Assembly (NCBI GenBank): GCA_003021915.1
Contig: PXOY01000010.1
Location: 635 to 5,906, forward strand
Length of the DNA: 5,272 nt
Source of the DNA: Parcubacteria group bacterium SW_4_49_11
GTDB taxonomy: Bacteria > Patescibacteriota > Minisyncoccia > SW-4-49-11
Direction: 5' to 3'
Shown one piece after another: positions 4,655-5,272 of this stretch. Every line of letters begins with the position of its first letter. Position 1 is the stretch's first letter. The notes below the pieces were generated by a model, which worked only from the letters and a program-made list of their open reading frames with translations, was not told the origin of the DNA and made no database searches. The position numbers were made by a program, and so were the translations under genes.

Positions 4655-5272
4655 TATTTCTCCTCCGTGGTACTATACCGATACACCGTATCAGTAGTAA
4701 ATCCCACCACAAACATCTTCGTTCCGTCTCCCTTAAAGATCATGCCCGAGGGATTAGCTTCTTGCCCGGACACGTCAAAGCTTTGATTATAACTTGCACT
4801 ACTAATGTCATATGCTGTGGACAAATTGTAGCTGTACATGTCATCACTATCCTCTCCCGCCACGAACATCTTGCTTCCGTCACCGTTGAACTTCACGTCC
4901 CGAGGCTCATTATCCTCCCCGGACACGTCAAAGCTTTGATTATAACTCGCACTCCCAAGATCATACGCCGTCGACAAATCATAGCTGTACACGTGATCGG
5001 TAGAGTATCCCACCACAAACATCTTCGTTCCGTCTCCGTTAAATATCATATCCGTAGGACCACCATCTTGCCCAGACACATTAAAGCTTTGGTTATAACT
5101 CGCCGTGCTCAGATCATACGCCGTGGACAGGTTGTAGCTGTACACGTTCCCGTTCTTATACCCCACTACAAACATTTTGCTTCCTCCCTCGTTAAACGTT
5201 ACGCCCGTAGGCTTACTATCTTGTCCAGATACGTCAAAGCTCTGGTTATAACTCGCACTACTAAGATCATAC
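4654..5272 (-). CDS. Beta-propeller-like repeat protein, C-terminal part
   Basis: The frame is open from the window edge to the TAG at 4656-4654, giving 205 residues of the C-terminus; the start is outside. An ATG at 5175, with a GGAGG-like stretch before it, lies inside a repeat unit and is not the real start. The visible part is four units of 51 residues (last one 52) with pattern YDLSSASYNQSFDVSG-(Q/E)-D/E....P..V.FNGDG(T/S)KMFVVG....-VYSYNLSTA. FNGDGTKMFVVG resembles the SPDGTKLYV strand of YVTN/NHL-type propeller blades, and each unit probably forms one blade. There is no membrane segment, sorting motif or catalytic signature here. Proteins of this kind are often secreted or surface-exposed, but a signal peptide cannot be checked. 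I know similar tandem repeats from metagenomic proteins without assigned function. It is on the same strand as pgl but separated by a 299-bp stretch with its own promoter, so probably a separate transcript. Confidence 0.85.
   Translation of the reverse strand, partial: YDLSSASYNQSFDVSGQDSKPTGVTFNEGGSKMFVVGYKNGNVYSYNLSTAYDLSTASYNQSFNVSGQDGGPTDMIFNGDGTKMFVVGYSTDHVYSYDLSTAYDLGSASYNQSFDVSGEDNEPRDVKFNGDGSKMFVAGEDSDDMYSYNLSTAYDISSASYNQSFDVSGQEANPSGMIFKGDGTKMFVVGFTTDTVYRYSTTEEK
4657..5271 (-). repeat. Four tandem 153-bp coding repeats
   Basis: Units on the minus strand are A 5271-5119, B 5118-4966, C 4965-4813 and D 4812-4657, each one 51-residue blade (D has one extra codon). DNA identity is high enough that a 30-nt stretch is identical in units B (5008-5037) and D (4702-4731), exactly two units apart, while A and C differ there. 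Residues alternate similarly: GSK in A and C, GTK in B and D. This fits growth by copying of two-blade blocks. Confidence 0.85.

Noticed and set aside
4654..5175. Start of the propeller gene at the ATG at 5175, preceded by GGAGGAAG
   Set aside because: The frame stays open to the window edge and the 32 upstream residues match the repeat unit, so this ATG is internal.
1..5272. Recoded UGA (as in Gracilibacteria/Absconditabacteria)
   Set aside because: uvrB, pgl and the permease are full length with no in-frame TGA, and glycine uses normal codons.

Overview
The window is bacterial DNA with compact genes and about 50% G+C in the coding parts. A Patescibacteria/CPR (Parcubacteria-like) genome is my best guess. 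The hints are short or absent 5' leaders, a type IV pilin gene, a repeat-built propeller protein, and repeat- and hairpin-rich spacers. This is inference from gene style only; no marker gene in the window settles it. The standard genetic code fits, because all reading frames are full length without reading UGA as an amino acid.

Layout, left to right. A type IV pilin-like gene starts at 143 and runs leftward out of the window. Diverging from it is an 11-TM amino-acid permease of the APC superfamily (186-1325, +). Their candidate promoters overlap between 126 and 179. A 284-bp convergent spacer follows, holding two 7-bp-period repeat arrays in opposite orientation around a 17-bp inverted repeat. 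Next is a leftward operon, 6-phosphogluconolactonase (4354-3650) then uvrB (3646-1610), with 3 bp between the genes and a good extended -10 promoter just upstream. A 299-bp non-coding stretch (4355-4653) holds that promoter, two more heptamer arrays in opposite orientation, and a core of small hairpins. The last feature is the 3' end of a leftward gene for a protein of 51-residue beta-propeller-like repeats (5272-4654), whose start lies outside the window.

The known genes are ordinary: an amino-acid transporter, the lactonase step of the oxidative pentose phosphate pathway, and the damage-recognition helicase of nucleotide excision repair. The pilin and propeller proteins are probably exported or cell-surface. 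The unexplained signal is in the spacers. Both carry heptamer arrays (pattern close to G-T/A-A-N-N-N-N) pointing inward from the two sides around a hairpin core. Three of the four arrays begin exactly at a TAG stop codon. I did not find a new enzymatic system; the heptamer/hairpin element is the best candidate for something undescribed.
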